Below are positions 56,206 through 64,000 of a DNA stretch of 64,000 nucleotides, piece after piece (the stretch's first letter is position 1; every line of letters starts with the position of its first letter). Position numbers and translations under genes: made by a program. Origin of the DNA: Streptomyces tauricus (GTDB lineage Bacteria; Actinomycetota; Actinomycetes; Streptomycetales; Streptomycetaceae); contig NZ_BMVY01000002.1 of assembly GCF_014650955.1 (NCBI RefSeq), forward strand, positions 124,001 to 188,000. Direction: 5' to 3'. Under the pieces are notes generated by a model. The model ran no database searches. It was given only the letters and a program-made list of their open reading frames with translations, and was not told the origin of the DNA.

Positions 56206-56979
56206 TCATCCGCCGTAGCGCCGGTGGCGGGCCGCGTAGTCGCGCAGGGCACGCAGGAAGTCGACCTTGCGGAAGGCCGGCCAGAAGACCTCGCAGAAGT
56301 AGTACTCGGAGTGGGCCGTCTGCCAGAGCATGAATCCGGACAGCCGCTGCTCACCGCTCGTACGGATCACGAGGTCGGGGTCGGGCTGGTCGCTGGTGTA
56401 GAGGTGCTTGCCGATCATGTCGACGCTGACGTCCTCGGCGAGCTTCTCCAGCGAGGCGCCCTTGTCGGCGTGGTCGAGGATCATTGACCGCACGGCGTCG
56501 GCGATCTCCTGCCGGCCGCCGTAGCCGATGGCGACGTTGACGAGTATTCCGTCGACGTGCGCGGTGGACTCCTCGGCCTCCTTCAGGACGGTCTGCATCC
56601 GCGCGGGCAGGATGTCCGGCGTGCCCACGTGGTGCACGCGCCAGCGGCCGTCGGCGGCGAGGGAGCTCACGACGTTCTCGATGATGCCGAGCAGCGGTAC
56701 GAGTTCTTCCTGGGGCCGGTCGAAGTTGTCCGTGGACAACAGCCAGAGGGTGACGACCTCGACGTCGGTCTCGGAGCACCAGCCGAGGAATTCCTCGATC
56801 TTGTCCGCTCCGGCCCGGTGCCCCTGGGCGGCCGTGCTGCCGGCGGCCTTCGCCCAGCGCCGGTTGCCGTCCATGATGACCCCGATGTGCTTGGGCACCT
56901 GGTCGTGGTCAAGGTGGCCTTCCACCCTGCGTGCATAGAACCTGACCAGCAAGCGGCGCAGGTTGTCGCGCAGGTTCAC
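56206..56979 (-). CDS. uppS: Isoprenyl (undecaprenyl/polyprenyl) diphosphate synthase
   Basis: 257 residues, cis-prenyltransferase. Catalytic Asp37 in GVIMDGNRRWAK, and the C-terminal DLVIRTSGEQRLSGFMLWQ and SEYYF motifs. Condenses IPP units onto an allylic primer to make the lipid carrier for wall polymers. GTG at 56979. Streptomyces carry several cis-prenyltransferases, so chain length is not certain. Confidence 0.95.
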   Translation of the reverse strand: MNLRDNLRRLLVRFYARRVEGHLDHDQVPKHIGVIMDGNRRWAKAAGSTAAQGHRAGADKIEEFLGWCSETDVEVVTLWLLSTDNFDRPQEELVPLLGIIENVVSSLAADGRWRVHHVGTPDILPARMQTVLKEAEESTAHVDGILVNVAIGYGGRQEIADAVRSMILDHADKGASLEKLAEDVSVDMIGKHLYTSDQPDPDLVIRTSGEQRLSGFMLWQTAHSEYYFCEVFWPAFRKVDFLRALRDYAARHRRYGG

Positions 56980-57955
56980 GTCTTCGTCAGCCCCTCCGTG
57001 CAGATGGCAGTCCCCGAGGGCGACACCCTACCCCCGCCGGAGCGCCCCTCCCCCTTGGGGTACAAGGGCTCACGGCCGATGGGCGCACCGGGTACGGGCC
57101 GGGTGCGGCACGAGTACGGGTCGGGTGCGAGCCGGTGCGGACCGCGAGCGGACCCGGAAGGCGGACCGGGTCGGCGGGCCGGGGAGCGAGGGCGTGCGGG
57201 GCGGCACGACGGCGGCTCCGGGGCGTACGCCCGGCGCGGAGGAGCGCACAAAAAACGGGCCGGTCCGTGGGGGGGAGACGGACCGGCCCGAGGGGGGGTT
57301 TCCACCATAACCCTTCGTAAGGGATGTCGCGCGCATCGGCGTGCCACAACTACTCTCCGGAGTCGTCCGACAACGCCTGAGTGGGAGTGGAAGCGTTCAT
57401 TCAGTGGCAGATCATGGCCGATTCCCAGCGAATTCGAAGGAGATCGGGGAGAATTCGAAGAGAACCAGGGGGTTCGCACGCGGATATGAGGCGTTGAGCC
57501 ATCCGCCTCGGACGTACGCCCCAAGAGTGACGCGGCCGGGTGACGACCGCCTCCGCCCCGGGAATCACCCGGGAATCAAGGGATGTGGCGGGCACCGCGC
57601 AGCCCCCTCCGCAGCGCGGTGCCGTCCCGCGCAGCTTTGCTGACGCGAATTGCCTTGGTCCGAACTTACGGGACCCCGGAGAGCGGAATGAGCCAATCGG
57701 CATAACGATGTGGAAACTCTGTGAGCGTTTCAGGGATTTTTGTAGCCGCCCTCACACGGGCCGGCAGGCAATAGGCAATCTTTGCAACCTCTTAAGTGTT
57801 TACAGCAGGTAATTTCCCTCATTGACACACATAGGTTGATTGCTCACCATTTGGCCGTACGTGGGGTCGGGGTCGCGCGGCCGACAGCGACCGGGGACTG
57901 GCACCTGACACACAGCGGCCAGGATCTGACCTACTTCCCCCCTAGCGTCGCCGTC
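56980..57955. other. 976-bp intergenic region with lower GC at its right half
   Basis: No convincing protein gene. 56980-57250 is GC-rich and repetitive. 57250-57290 is a minus-strand intrinsic terminator with no gene upstream of it. 57309-57323 has a small CCCTTCGTAAGGG hairpin. 57700-57860 is unusually AT-rich, and TTGACA at 57822 could be the -35 box of the plus-strand winged-helix gene. The 100-codon minus frame at 57401-57703 has no RBS or typical codon use. Confidence 0.55.
57250..57290 (-). terminator. Orphan intrinsic terminator, minus strand
   Basis: Perfect 13-bp stem (57256-57268 with 57278-57290), 9-nt loop, then six T in the minus direction (A run 57250-57255). The nearest minus-strand gene upstream ends about 2 kb away beyond an opposing gene, so the terminated transcript must start within about 700 bp. 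Confidence 0.8.
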
Positions 57956-59131
57956 ATGACATCGAGGATGACGAGGGTCACGAAGGTCGCGAAGGTCACC
58001 TGGGGCGAGGCGAGCGCGCGGCGCTACGGACGTCAGCTGCTGCACCTGCCCGCGCGGTCCGGGACCTCCGTCGCCGCGGTCGCGTCCACGCTGCTCGCCG
58101 TGCACGCGCAGGTCCTGTCCGCGGCCGAGCTCTCCCTGGCCCTGCGGCTCGGCGGCGCGACCCGCCAGGACGTGCGGTCGGCGCTGTGGGACGACCGGAG
58201 CCTGGTGAAGACGTACGGGCCGCGCGGCACGATCCATCTCCTCGCCGCCGACGAGCTCCCCTTCTGGAGCGCGGCGCTGACCGCCGTGCCGGGCACCACC
58301 ACCCTGCCCCCCGCGGTGCGCATGACCGCCGACCAGGAGGAGCAGGTCGTCGCGGCGGTCGGCGACGCCCTCGACGGCCGGCAGCTGACCATCGACGAGC
58401 TGTCCGAGGAGGTCGTGGCCGGCACCGGACCGTGGGCCGGGGATCTGGTGATGGAGGCGTTCCAGGGCAAGTGGCCGCGCTGGCGCCAGGTGATGCACCG
58501 CGCGGGCCAGTCCGGCGCCCTGTGCTTCGCCCCCAACCGGGGCCGCAAGGCGACGTACACCCGCCCCCCGCGCTTCGACCCGCTCCCCTCCGACGAGGCT
58601 CTCGCCACCCTCGTACGCCACTATCTGCACGCGTACGGTCCGGCGACGCCCCAGCACTTCGCCAAGTGGGCCGCCGCGCCCCGGGGTTGGGCCGCCGGTC
58701 TCTTCTCGTCGCTGGCCGCGTCCGGCGGGATCGAGGAGGTCGACTTCGAGGGGACGCCGGCCTGGGTGGTGGCGGGCGACAAGGACTTCCCGACCGAGGC
58801 CGTACGGGGTGTGCGACTCCTCCCCTATTTCGACGCGTACGCCGTCGCCGCCCAGCCGCGTGAGCGGATGTTTCCCGGCGCCGCCTACGAACGGGCCCTG
58901 GCCGGCGGGCAGGCGGGGAACTTTCCCGTGCTGCTCGTCGACGGAGTGGTCGCGGGTGTCTGGCACCAGCGGCGGCAGGGGAAGCGGACGACGGTGACGG
59001 TGGAACCGCTGGGACGGCTGACCGGCGCGCAGGAGAGGGAGCTGGGCGAACAGGTCGAGCGCGTCGGGGAGATCCTGGAGGCGGTACCGGAACTGGTGGT
59101 GGGGAAGGTGACGGCGGGGCCGCACGCCTGA
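57956..59131 (+). CDS. Winged-helix DNA-binding domain protein (AlkZ-like family)
   Basis: 391 residues. Matches the HTH_42/AlkZ-like family: N-terminal SARRYGRQLLHLPA region, DDRSLVKTYGPRGTIHLLAADELPFW, a central LVRHYLHAYGPATPQHFAKWAA segment and C-terminal LLPYFDAYAVA. AlkZ members excise DNA crosslink bases, using a QxQ or QxD motif; I did not find that motif, so glycosylase activity is uncertain. Start ATG 57956, or ATG 57968. Confidence 0.85.
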   Translation: MTSRMTRVTKVAKVTWGEASARRYGRQLLHLPARSGTSVAAVASTLLAVHAQVLSAAELSLALRLGGATRQDVRSALWDDRSLVKTYGPRGTIHLLAADELPFWSAALTAVPGTTTLPPAVRMTADQEEQVVAAVGDALDGRQLTIDELSEEVVAGTGPWAGDLVMEAFQGKWPRWRQVMHRAGQSGALCFAPNRGRKATYTRPPRFDPLPSDEALATLVRHYLHAYGPATPQHFAKWAAAPRGWAAGLFSSLAASGGIEEVDFEGTPAWVVAGDKDFPTEAVRGVRLLPYFDAYAVAAQPRERMFPGAAYERALAGGQAGNFPVLLVDGVVAGVWHQRRQGKRTTVTVEPLGRLTGAQERELGEQVERVGEILEAVPELVVGKVTAGPHA

Positions 59132-59211
59132 GCCCCTGGCCTTCGGGGCCGGTGACCGGTCGCGGGTCACGGGTCGCGGGTCACGGTCCTGAGGTGGCGC
59201 CGGCCTCGGGT

Positions 59212-59262
59212 TGGCTCCAGGCCTGACGTGGCTCCATGCCTGACGTGGCTCCATGCCTGGGG
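59212..59262. repeat. 17-bp tandem repeat after the winged-helix gene
   Basis: GCCTGACGTGGCTCCAT at 59221-59237 and 59238-59254, with partial copies on both sides. It lies in the short gap between the convergent winged-helix and P-type ATPase genes. Confidence 0.65.
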
Positions 59263-59297
59263 GCGCGTCCGGGCCTGACCCGGTCGGCCGTCGGGGT

Positions 59298-61271
59298 CTA
59301 GTCGCGCCAGGCGCTCTCCCGGAGCAGGCGCAGGCCGTTGAGCCCGACCAGGATCGTGGAGCCCTCGTGGCCCGCGACGCCGAGAGGCAGCGGCAGGTGG
59401 CCGACCAGGTCCCAGACGACCAGGACGCCGATGAACGCCCCCGCCAGGCACAGGTTCTGCACGACCAGACGCCGGGCGCGGCGGGACAGGGCGACCGCCT
59501 TGGGGAGGGCCGTGAGGTCGTCGTGGACGAGTACGGCGTCCGCGGTCTCCAGGGCCAGGTCCGAGCCCGCCCGGCCCATCGCGACACCGGTATGGGCGGC
59601 GGCCAGGGCGGGCGCGTCGTTCACACCGTCGCCGACGAAGAGCACCCTGCCGCCCAGGTCCCGTACCGCCTCGGCCTTCTCGTGCGGGAGCAGGCCGGCG
59701 CGTACCCCCTCGGAGGCGAGGCCGGTCCGCCCGGCCATCGCGTGGGCGGCCCGGGGGTTGTCGCCGGTGAGGAGGGCGGGCGGGGCGGTGGTGAGTCGGT
59801 TCAGCGCGGAGACGGCCGCGGGGGCGCCGGGGCGGATCCGGTCGGCGAGGAGCAGCCAGCCCGCGCGTACGCCGTCCACGCGCACCACGACCGCCGTGCC
59901 GTCGGTGTCCGGGACCGCCGCTCCCTCGCCGAGACGCTCGGGCGAACCGACCGCCACCTCGCGTCCCGCCACGGTCGCGGTGACTCCGCACCCGGGCGCG
60001 GACCGGAAGTCGTACGCCTCCTGGAGCGGGTTCGCGAGGGGCTTTCCACAGGCGTCCTCGCGCGGGAGGTCCTGGGCGGCGGCCACGATCGCGCGGGCCA
60101 GCGGGTGCTCGCTGCGGTGCTCGGCGGAGGCCGCGAGGAGCAGCAGCTCGTTCTCCGAGAAGCCGGGTTCCGGGAGGATCTTGGTGAGGTGGGGGGTGCC
60201 CTCGGTGAGCGTGCCGGTCTTGTCGTAGGCGATCCGGTCGGTCTGCCCGAGGCGTTCCATGACGACGGCGGACTTGATGAGCACGCCGTGGCGGCCCGCG
60301 TTGGCGATGGCCGACAGGAGCGGCGGCATCGTCGCCAGGACCACCGCGCAGGGTGACGCGACGATCATGAAGGTCATGGCGCGCAGCAGCGCCCCGGTGA
60401 GGTCGGCGCCGAACGCGAGCGGGACCGCGAAGACGAGGACGGTCGCGGCCACCATGCCGAGCGCGTAGCGGTGTTCGATCCGCTCGACGAAGAGCTGGGT
60501 CGGGGCCTTCGTGCGGGACGCCTCCTCGACGAGGGCGACGACCCGCGCGATGACCGTGTCGGAGGGGTCGCGCTCGACGCGGACGCGCAGGGCGCCGGTC
60601 CCGTTCAGGGTCCCGGCGAAGACCTCGTCGCCCACGGCCTTCGGTACGGGCAGGGGTTCGCCGGTGATGGTCGCCTGGTCGATGTCGCTCGCGCCGTCCA
60701 GGACGCGGCCGTCGGCCCCGACGCGCTCACCGGGCCGGACGAGGATCACGTCCCCGATGGCGAGGGAGTCGGCCGCGACGGTTTCCTCCCGCTCCTCCGC
60801 ACCCTGCGCGCCATCTGCGCCCTCCGCGCCGCTCACGGGGTGGAGTCGGGTGGCGGTGGGGGGTGCCAGACCGAGGAGGCCGCGGACGCTGTCCTCGGTG
60901 CGCGCGGTGGCCAGGGCCTCCATCGCGCCCGAGGTGGCGAAGATGACGATGAGCAGCGCGCCGTCCATGACCTGGCCGATCGAGGCGGCGCCGAGCGCCG
61001 CGACGATCATCAGCAGGTCGACGTCGAGGGTTTTCGCACGCAGTGCCCTGAGCCCTTCGAGCGCGGGCTCCCAGCCGCCGGCCAGATAGGCCGCGGCGTA
61101 CAGCAGGCCCCACAGCCAGGCGGTCGCGCCGAGCAGTTGGAGCGGGAGCGCGAGCAGGAAGGCCGCCGTGGAGACGGCGGCCCAACGGGCTTCGGGCAGG
61201 GCGAGGAGACGGGTGTCGGCTGGCTGCACGAGCGCCACCATACAGGAACACATGAATAGGTCTTCATTCAT
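59298..61271 (-). CDS. P1B-4-type heavy metal transporting ATPase
   Basis: 657 residues from the first ATG (ATGs at 61253 and 61241 also possible). No N-terminal CxxC metal-binding domain. About six TM helices, SPC motif in TM4 (ASPCAVVLA), phosphorylation motif DKTGTLT, GDGVNDAPAL, and HEGST in the last TM pair (VAGHEGSTILVGLNG). SPC plus HEG(G/S)T is the signature of P1B-4 exporters (CtpD/CoaT/FrvA), which move Co2+, Fe2+ or Ni2+. Divergent from an ArsR-type metal sensor gene. Confidence 0.93.
   Translation of the reverse strand: MNEDLFMCSCMVALVQPADTRLLALPEARWAAVSTAAFLLALPLQLLGATAWLWGLLYAAAYLAGGWEPALEGLRALRAKTLDVDLLMIVAALGAASIGQVMDGALLIVIFATSGAMEALATARTEDSVRGLLGLAPPTATRLHPVSGAEGADGAQGAEEREETVAADSLAIGDVILVRPGERVGADGRVLDGASDIDQATITGEPLPVPKAVGDEVFAGTLNGTGALRVRVERDPSDTVIARVVALVEEASRTKAPTQLFVERIEHRYALGMVAATVLVFAVPLAFGADLTGALLRAMTFMIVASPCAVVLATMPPLLSAIANAGRHGVLIKSAVVMERLGQTDRIAYDKTGTLTEGTPHLTKILPEPGFSENELLLLAASAEHRSEHPLARAIVAAAQDLPREDACGKPLANPLQEAYDFRSAPGCGVTATVAGREVAVGSPERLGEGAAVPDTDGTAVVVRVDGVRAGWLLLADRIRPGAPAAVSALNRLTTAPPALLTGDNPRAAHAMAGRTGLASEGVRAGLLPHEKAEAVRDLGGRVLFVGDGVNDAPALAAAHTGVAMGRAGSDLALETADAVLVHDDLTALPKAVALSRRARRLVVQNLCLAGAFIGVLVVWDLVGHLPLPLGVAGHEGSTILVGLNGLRLLRESAWRD
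61252..61267. promoter_or_regulatory. ArsR/SmtB operator between ATPase and sensor genes
   Basis: ATGAA-taggtc-TTCAT, a 5+6+5 dyad of the SmtB/CzrA type, with an extra TTCATT half-site directly after. It overlaps the first codons of the longest ATPase frame, which favours one of the downstream ATGs as the real start. Confidence 0.65.
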
Positions 61272-61309
61272 TCCGGTAGCTGGCGCGGACGCCTCGCTAC
61301 GATGACGGC

Positions 61310-61660
61310 ATGGGTCATGGAGTCGATGCGAAGAGCAGCATCCGCGACCGTCTGGACGCCGTGGGCGCCGCGGACGTCGCGGCGACGCTCCAGGCCCTCG
61401 CCACGCCCTCCCGGCTGCGCATCCTGGCGCGCCTGCGGGAGGGACCGTGCGCGGTCGGCGAACTCGCCGAGGCGGCGGACCTCGAACAGTCGGCGTGCTC
61501 CCACCAGCTGCGGCTGCTGCGCAACCTGGGGCTCGTCACGGGAGAGCGGCGCGGACGGTCGATCGTGTACGCGCTGTACGACCACCATGTGGCGGAGCTG
61601 CTGGAGCAGGCGCTGCATCACGTGGAGCATCTGCGGCTGGGGCTGCGGGACGAGGCGTGA
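61310..61660 (+). CDS. ArsR/SmtB-family metal-sensing repressor (CzrA-like)
   Basis: 116 residues. Winged HTH (about 22-90; VGELAEAADLEQSACSHQLRLLRNLGLV). The alpha-5 helix contains D-x-H-x10-H-x2-H (in YDHHVAELLEQALHHVEH), exactly the Zn/Co site of CzrA/SmtB. Predicted to release DNA when Zn2+, Co2+ or Ni2+ binds and derepress the divergent exporter. Confidence 0.93.
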   Translation: MGHGVDAKSSIRDRLDAVGAADVAATLQALATPSRLRILARLREGPCAVGELAEAADLEQSACSHQLRLLRNLGLVTGERRGRSIVYALYDHHVAELLEQALHHVEHLRLGLRDEA

Positions 61661-61732
61661 CGTTCATGGCGTGCACGTTCATGGCATGACGGTCGGCGGC
61701 CATCGACAGCGGCTGGCGGCCGACGGCCGTGG

Positions 61733-62536
61733 TCAGGCTTCGGGCTTCACGTTTTGGGCTTCGGGCTTCACGTTTTGGGCTTCGGGCTTGCGGGCCTCGA
61801 TGAGGTGGCGGGTGCTGTGGGCCACGAACGGGCCCTCGGCCACGATCCGTTCGTGCAGGCTCAGCAGCCGGGTGCGGTACCGGTCGACGGTGAAGTCGGG
61901 GACCATCCACACCACCTTCCGCAGGAAGTGCACGACGGCCCCGATGTCGTGGAACTCCATCCGCAGCCGCGCCGCCCGCAGGTCGACGATCCGCAGACCG
62001 GCCGCCTCGGCGCCGGCGCGCTCGCGGTCGGGGTGGCGGTCGTTGCGCCCTGCTTCCGGCTGCGGGCCGAGGAAGTACTCGACGATCTCGAAGACGCTGC
62101 CGGGGCCCACGTGCTGGGCGAAGTACGTACCGCCCGGCTTGAGGACGCGGGCGATCTCCGTCCAGCGCGGACGCACCGGGTGCCGGCTCACGACGAGGTC
62201 GAAGGCCTGGTCGCCGAACGGCAGCGGGGCGTCCTCCGGGGCGGCGACGACGACCGCGCCGAGCGGATGGAGCAGGGCGGTGGCCTTGGCGACGTTCGAG
62301 GGCCAGCCCTCGGTGGCGACGGTGAGCCTCGGCAACTTCCGGGCGGAGGCCAGTACTTCGCCGCCACCGGTCTGGATGTCGAGAGCGGCGTCCGCGTGGG
62401 CCAGCCGCTCCGCCATGGCCCGCGCGTACCCCCAGGAGGGGCGTTCCTCGGTGGCACGCCCCTCGAACCACGAGAAGTCCCATCCGTCGGTGGGGGCGGC
62501 CTCGGCTTCGGCGACGAGTTCGTGGAAGGGCTTCAT
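61733..62536 (-). CDS. Class I SAM-dependent methyltransferase
   Basis: 267 residues. SAM-binding motif I LDIQTGGGEVLA (about 53-64), then FDLVVSRHPVRPRW and the post-motif VLKPGGTYFAQHVG typical of Methyltransf_11/25. Substrate unknown. The frame stays open to 62926, but the ATG at 62536 is the natural start. The C-terminus is a tandem 7-residue repeat (KPEAQNV twice, then KPEA) coded by 21-bp direct repeats. Confidence 0.88.
   Translation of the reverse strand: MKPFHELVAEAEAAPTDGWDFSWFEGRATEERPSWGYARAMAERLAHADAALDIQTGGGEVLASARKLPRLTVATEGWPSNVAKATALLHPLGAVVVAAPEDAPLPFGDQAFDLVVSRHPVRPRWTEIARVLKPGGTYFAQHVGPGSVFEIVEYFLGPQPEAGRNDRHPDRERAGAEAAGLRIVDLRAARLRMEFHDIGAVVHFLRKVVWMVPDFTVDRYRTRLLSLHERIVAEGPFVAHSTRHLIEARKPEAQNVKPEAQNVKPEA
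61737..61789. repeat. 21-bp tandem repeat at the methyltransferase 3' end
   Basis: Two exact 21-bp copies (61737-61757 and 61758-61778) and an 11-bp partial copy, encoding KPEAQNV repeats. Just outside, ACGTTCATGGC(G/A)TG is duplicated at 61662-61689. Confidence 0.8.
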
Positions 62537-62588
62537 CGGGCGATGGTGACAGGGGGTGCGTGCGGGGCGCGACAGGTTTCCTACCCGG

Positions 62589-63098
62589 CTACTCCTGTAC
62601 CGGGGCGTCGTCGAGTACGAGGAGGGTGTGGATGTCGGCGCCATGCTGGACCGTGCCGGCGCGGCGGAAGCCGTGGCGTTCGAGGAGGCGCACCGAGGCG
62701 GTGTTCCCGGGGAACGGGTCGGCGTGGAGAGGGCGGACGCTCTCCACGCGGAGGAAGAGGGCGAGGGCCTCGGTGCCGATGCCTCTGCCCCAGTAGGGAC
62801 GGCCGAGCCAGTACCCGATGAACCGCCGCCGCGTCCCCGCGCTTTCGTCCCCTCCCCCCTCCGCTTCCTCCCACCAGGCGACGATGTGGCCGGCCGGGGC
62901 GCCGTCCACGTCGACCGTCCGTACAAGGACGGTGTCGTCGCCGAGGATGCGGGTGGCCCAGTGGGTCATGAAGCGCCCGCGCGGCCGGGCGGTGAACCTC
63001 GACCGGCGGGTCGCCTCGGTGTCCTGCTCCTGCGCGAAGAACGCCTCAAGGTCGGCTTCTTCCACGGGCCTCAGCCGTACGTGCGCGTCGTGGGTCAT
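62589..63098 (-). CDS. GNAT family N-acetyltransferase
   Basis: 169 residues. Start VRLRPVEEADLEAFF, acetyl-CoA loop YWGRGIGTEAL (about 111-121) and C-terminal GNTASVRLLERHGFRRAGTV. RimJ-like subgroup. Substrate unknown. Separate 52-bp gap to the methyltransferase gene on the same strand. Confidence 0.92.
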   Translation of the reverse strand: MTHDAHVRLRPVEEADLEAFFAQEQDTEATRRSRFTARPRGRFMTHWATRILGDDTVLVRTVDVDGAPAGHIVAWWEEAEGGGDESAGTRRRFIGYWLGRPYWGRGIGTEALALFLRVESVRPLHADPFPGNTASVRLLERHGFRRAGTVQHGADIHTLLVLDDAPVQE

Positions 63099-63157
63099 AC
63101 CGAGCGAGTCTGGCAGGGGCCACTGACAGTGGCAGGACCACTGCTGCCCGCTGCCGC

Positions 63158-64000
63158 TCAGGGCACGAGGGGGCGCACCTCTTCGGCGGCGAAGCGGATG
63201 AAGCCCTCGGGGTCCGGTTCGTCGGCGGTGGGCTGGAGGACGACCGTGTCGGCGCCCGCGTCCGTGAGGCGCTGCACGGCCTTGGCGACGGCGCCGGCGT
63301 CCCCGGCGACGCCCAGGTCCGGGACCGACGCCACGCCTTCGGCCTCCAGTTCGGCGTGGAGACGGGCGGCGGCGCCGGGGCCGGTGGCGGTGAGGAGGTA
63401 GACGACGACGCTGTGCGGGGCGTCGGTGCGGGAGGCCGACGCCCGCCCCTCGTCGATGAGCTGACGGGCCTTGCGTACGCCGTCGGGGGGCGTGTTCGCG
63501 GTGAGGATGGTGCCGTCCGCGGCCTCTCCGGTGAGCTTGAGGGAGCGGGGGCCGGTGGCTCCGGCGAGGATCGGCACGGGGGCGGGCGGGGGCCAGTCGA
63601 GGGCGACACCGTCGAGCTTCACGTACCGGCCGTCGGTGGTGACGCGCTCACCGGCGAGCAGGGCGCGCAGGGCGGCGAGGTACTCGCGCAGGAGCGTCAC
63701 GGGCGACTCGGCCCGCGCGCCGACCTGCCCCATCCAGTCCTGCACGCCGTGGCCGACGCCCAGGACGGGCCGGCCCGGGAAGAGCCGGTGCAGGGTGGCG
63801 GCCTCCATGGCGGTGACGGCGACGTTGCGGAGCGGCACGGGGAGGAGGCCGACTCCGACGCGCAGCCGGTCGGTCCAGGCGAGGGCGGCCGCCGCGGCGG
63901 AGATGCCCCCTTCGAGGAAGCAGTCCTCCCACAGCCAGAGCTCTTCGAGCCCGGCGTCGTCCGCGGCACGGGCGACGGCCCGCAGACGTTCTGGTGGCAG
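63158..64000 (-). CDS. LLM class flavin/F420-dependent oxidoreductase, N-terminus outside window
   Basis: 281 codons visible, open to the right edge. TIM-barrel luciferase-like features: LWLWEDCFLEGG near the start, VGVGLLPVPLRN, FPGRPVLGVGHGVQDWM, GATGPRSLKLTGEAADG. In actinobacteria this group usually uses F420. 59 bp upstream of the GNAT gene on the same strand. Confidence 0.9.
   Translation of the reverse strand: MPPERLRAVARAADDAGLEELWLWEDCFLEGGISAAAAALAWTDRLRVGVGLLPVPLRNVAVTAMEAATLHRLFPGRPVLGVGHGVQDWMGQVGARAESPVTLLREYLAALRALLAGERVTTDGRYVKLDGVALDWPPPAPVPILAGATGPRSLKLTGEAADGTILTANTPPDGVRKARQLIDEGRASASRTDAPHSVVVYLLTATGPGAAARLHAELEAEGVASVPDLGVAGDAGAVAKAVQRLTDAGADTVVLQPTADEPDPEGFIRFAAEEVRPLVP

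Noticed and set aside
57401..57703. 100-codon minus-strand frame upstream of the orphan terminator
   Set aside because: No RBS and Arg/Pro/Ser-rich composition typical of a random GC-rich frame; kept only as a possible ncRNA region.

Overview
The window is about 72% G+C with dense, short-gapped genes, GTG starts, WhiB/PadR/ArsR-type regulators and actinobacterial marker families (DUF4190, DUF4245, DUF6542, DUF1707, polyphosphate glucokinase, class II FBPase GlpX). It is a chromosomal segment of a Streptomyces or very close relative. The order ychF, ppgK, ispH, xseA-xseB, glpX, whiB-like, two fumarases, class A PBP, oxyR/ahpCD matches, from memory, the S. coelicolor SCO50xx core region. No rRNA, tRNA, CRISPR array, phage or IS element was recognised.

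Layout. 1-4.4 kb: end of a DUF4190 membrane protein gene, a secreted subtilase and a threonine synthase-like PLP enzyme. 4.5-8.7 kb: an SNF2 helicase and an XRE/TPR-type regulator. 9.1-13.7 kb: a rhomboid protease, then two paralogous CPBP (CAAX-type) intramembrane proteases flanking a NarL-type two-component system. 13.8-15.3 kb: an SDR oxidoreductase divergent from its probable TetR repressor. 15.3-21.4 kb: an accessory operon of a 61-codon ORF, a 1314-residue CHAT protease and a 620-residue caspase-like protease; this is the most likely under-described system in the window.

21.6-31.4 kb is housekeeping: ychF, DUF6542, ppgK, ispH, an APC permease, xseA-xseB, a nitroreductase-family enzyme, DUF4245 and glpX. 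31.6-41.3 kb: WhiB-like regulator, DUF1707 protein, class I and class II fumarases side by side, DUF402, a SpoIIE-type phosphatase and a catalase. 41.4-51.6 kb: class A PBP, SPFH/RHH pair, PadR-ABC operon (regulator, ATPase, FtsX-like permease), and divergent oxyR / ahpCD. 51.9-64 kb: AI-2E family permease, transglycosylase-like secreted protein, PhoH/PIN ATPase, cis-prenyltransferase, a long intergenic region with an orphan terminator, a winged-helix protein, a P1B-4 metal ATPase with a CzrA-like ArsR sensor, and methyltransferase, GNAT and LLM oxidoreductase genes.

Themes: peroxide defence (oxyR, ahpCD, catalase); cell envelope (PBP, SLT-like protein, UppS, IspH, SPFH); regulated proteolysis (subtilase, rhomboid, two CPBPs, CHAT, caspase). 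Two families of GC-rich inverted repeats recur at gene 3' ends throughout and probably act as terminators or RNA-stabilising hairpins.
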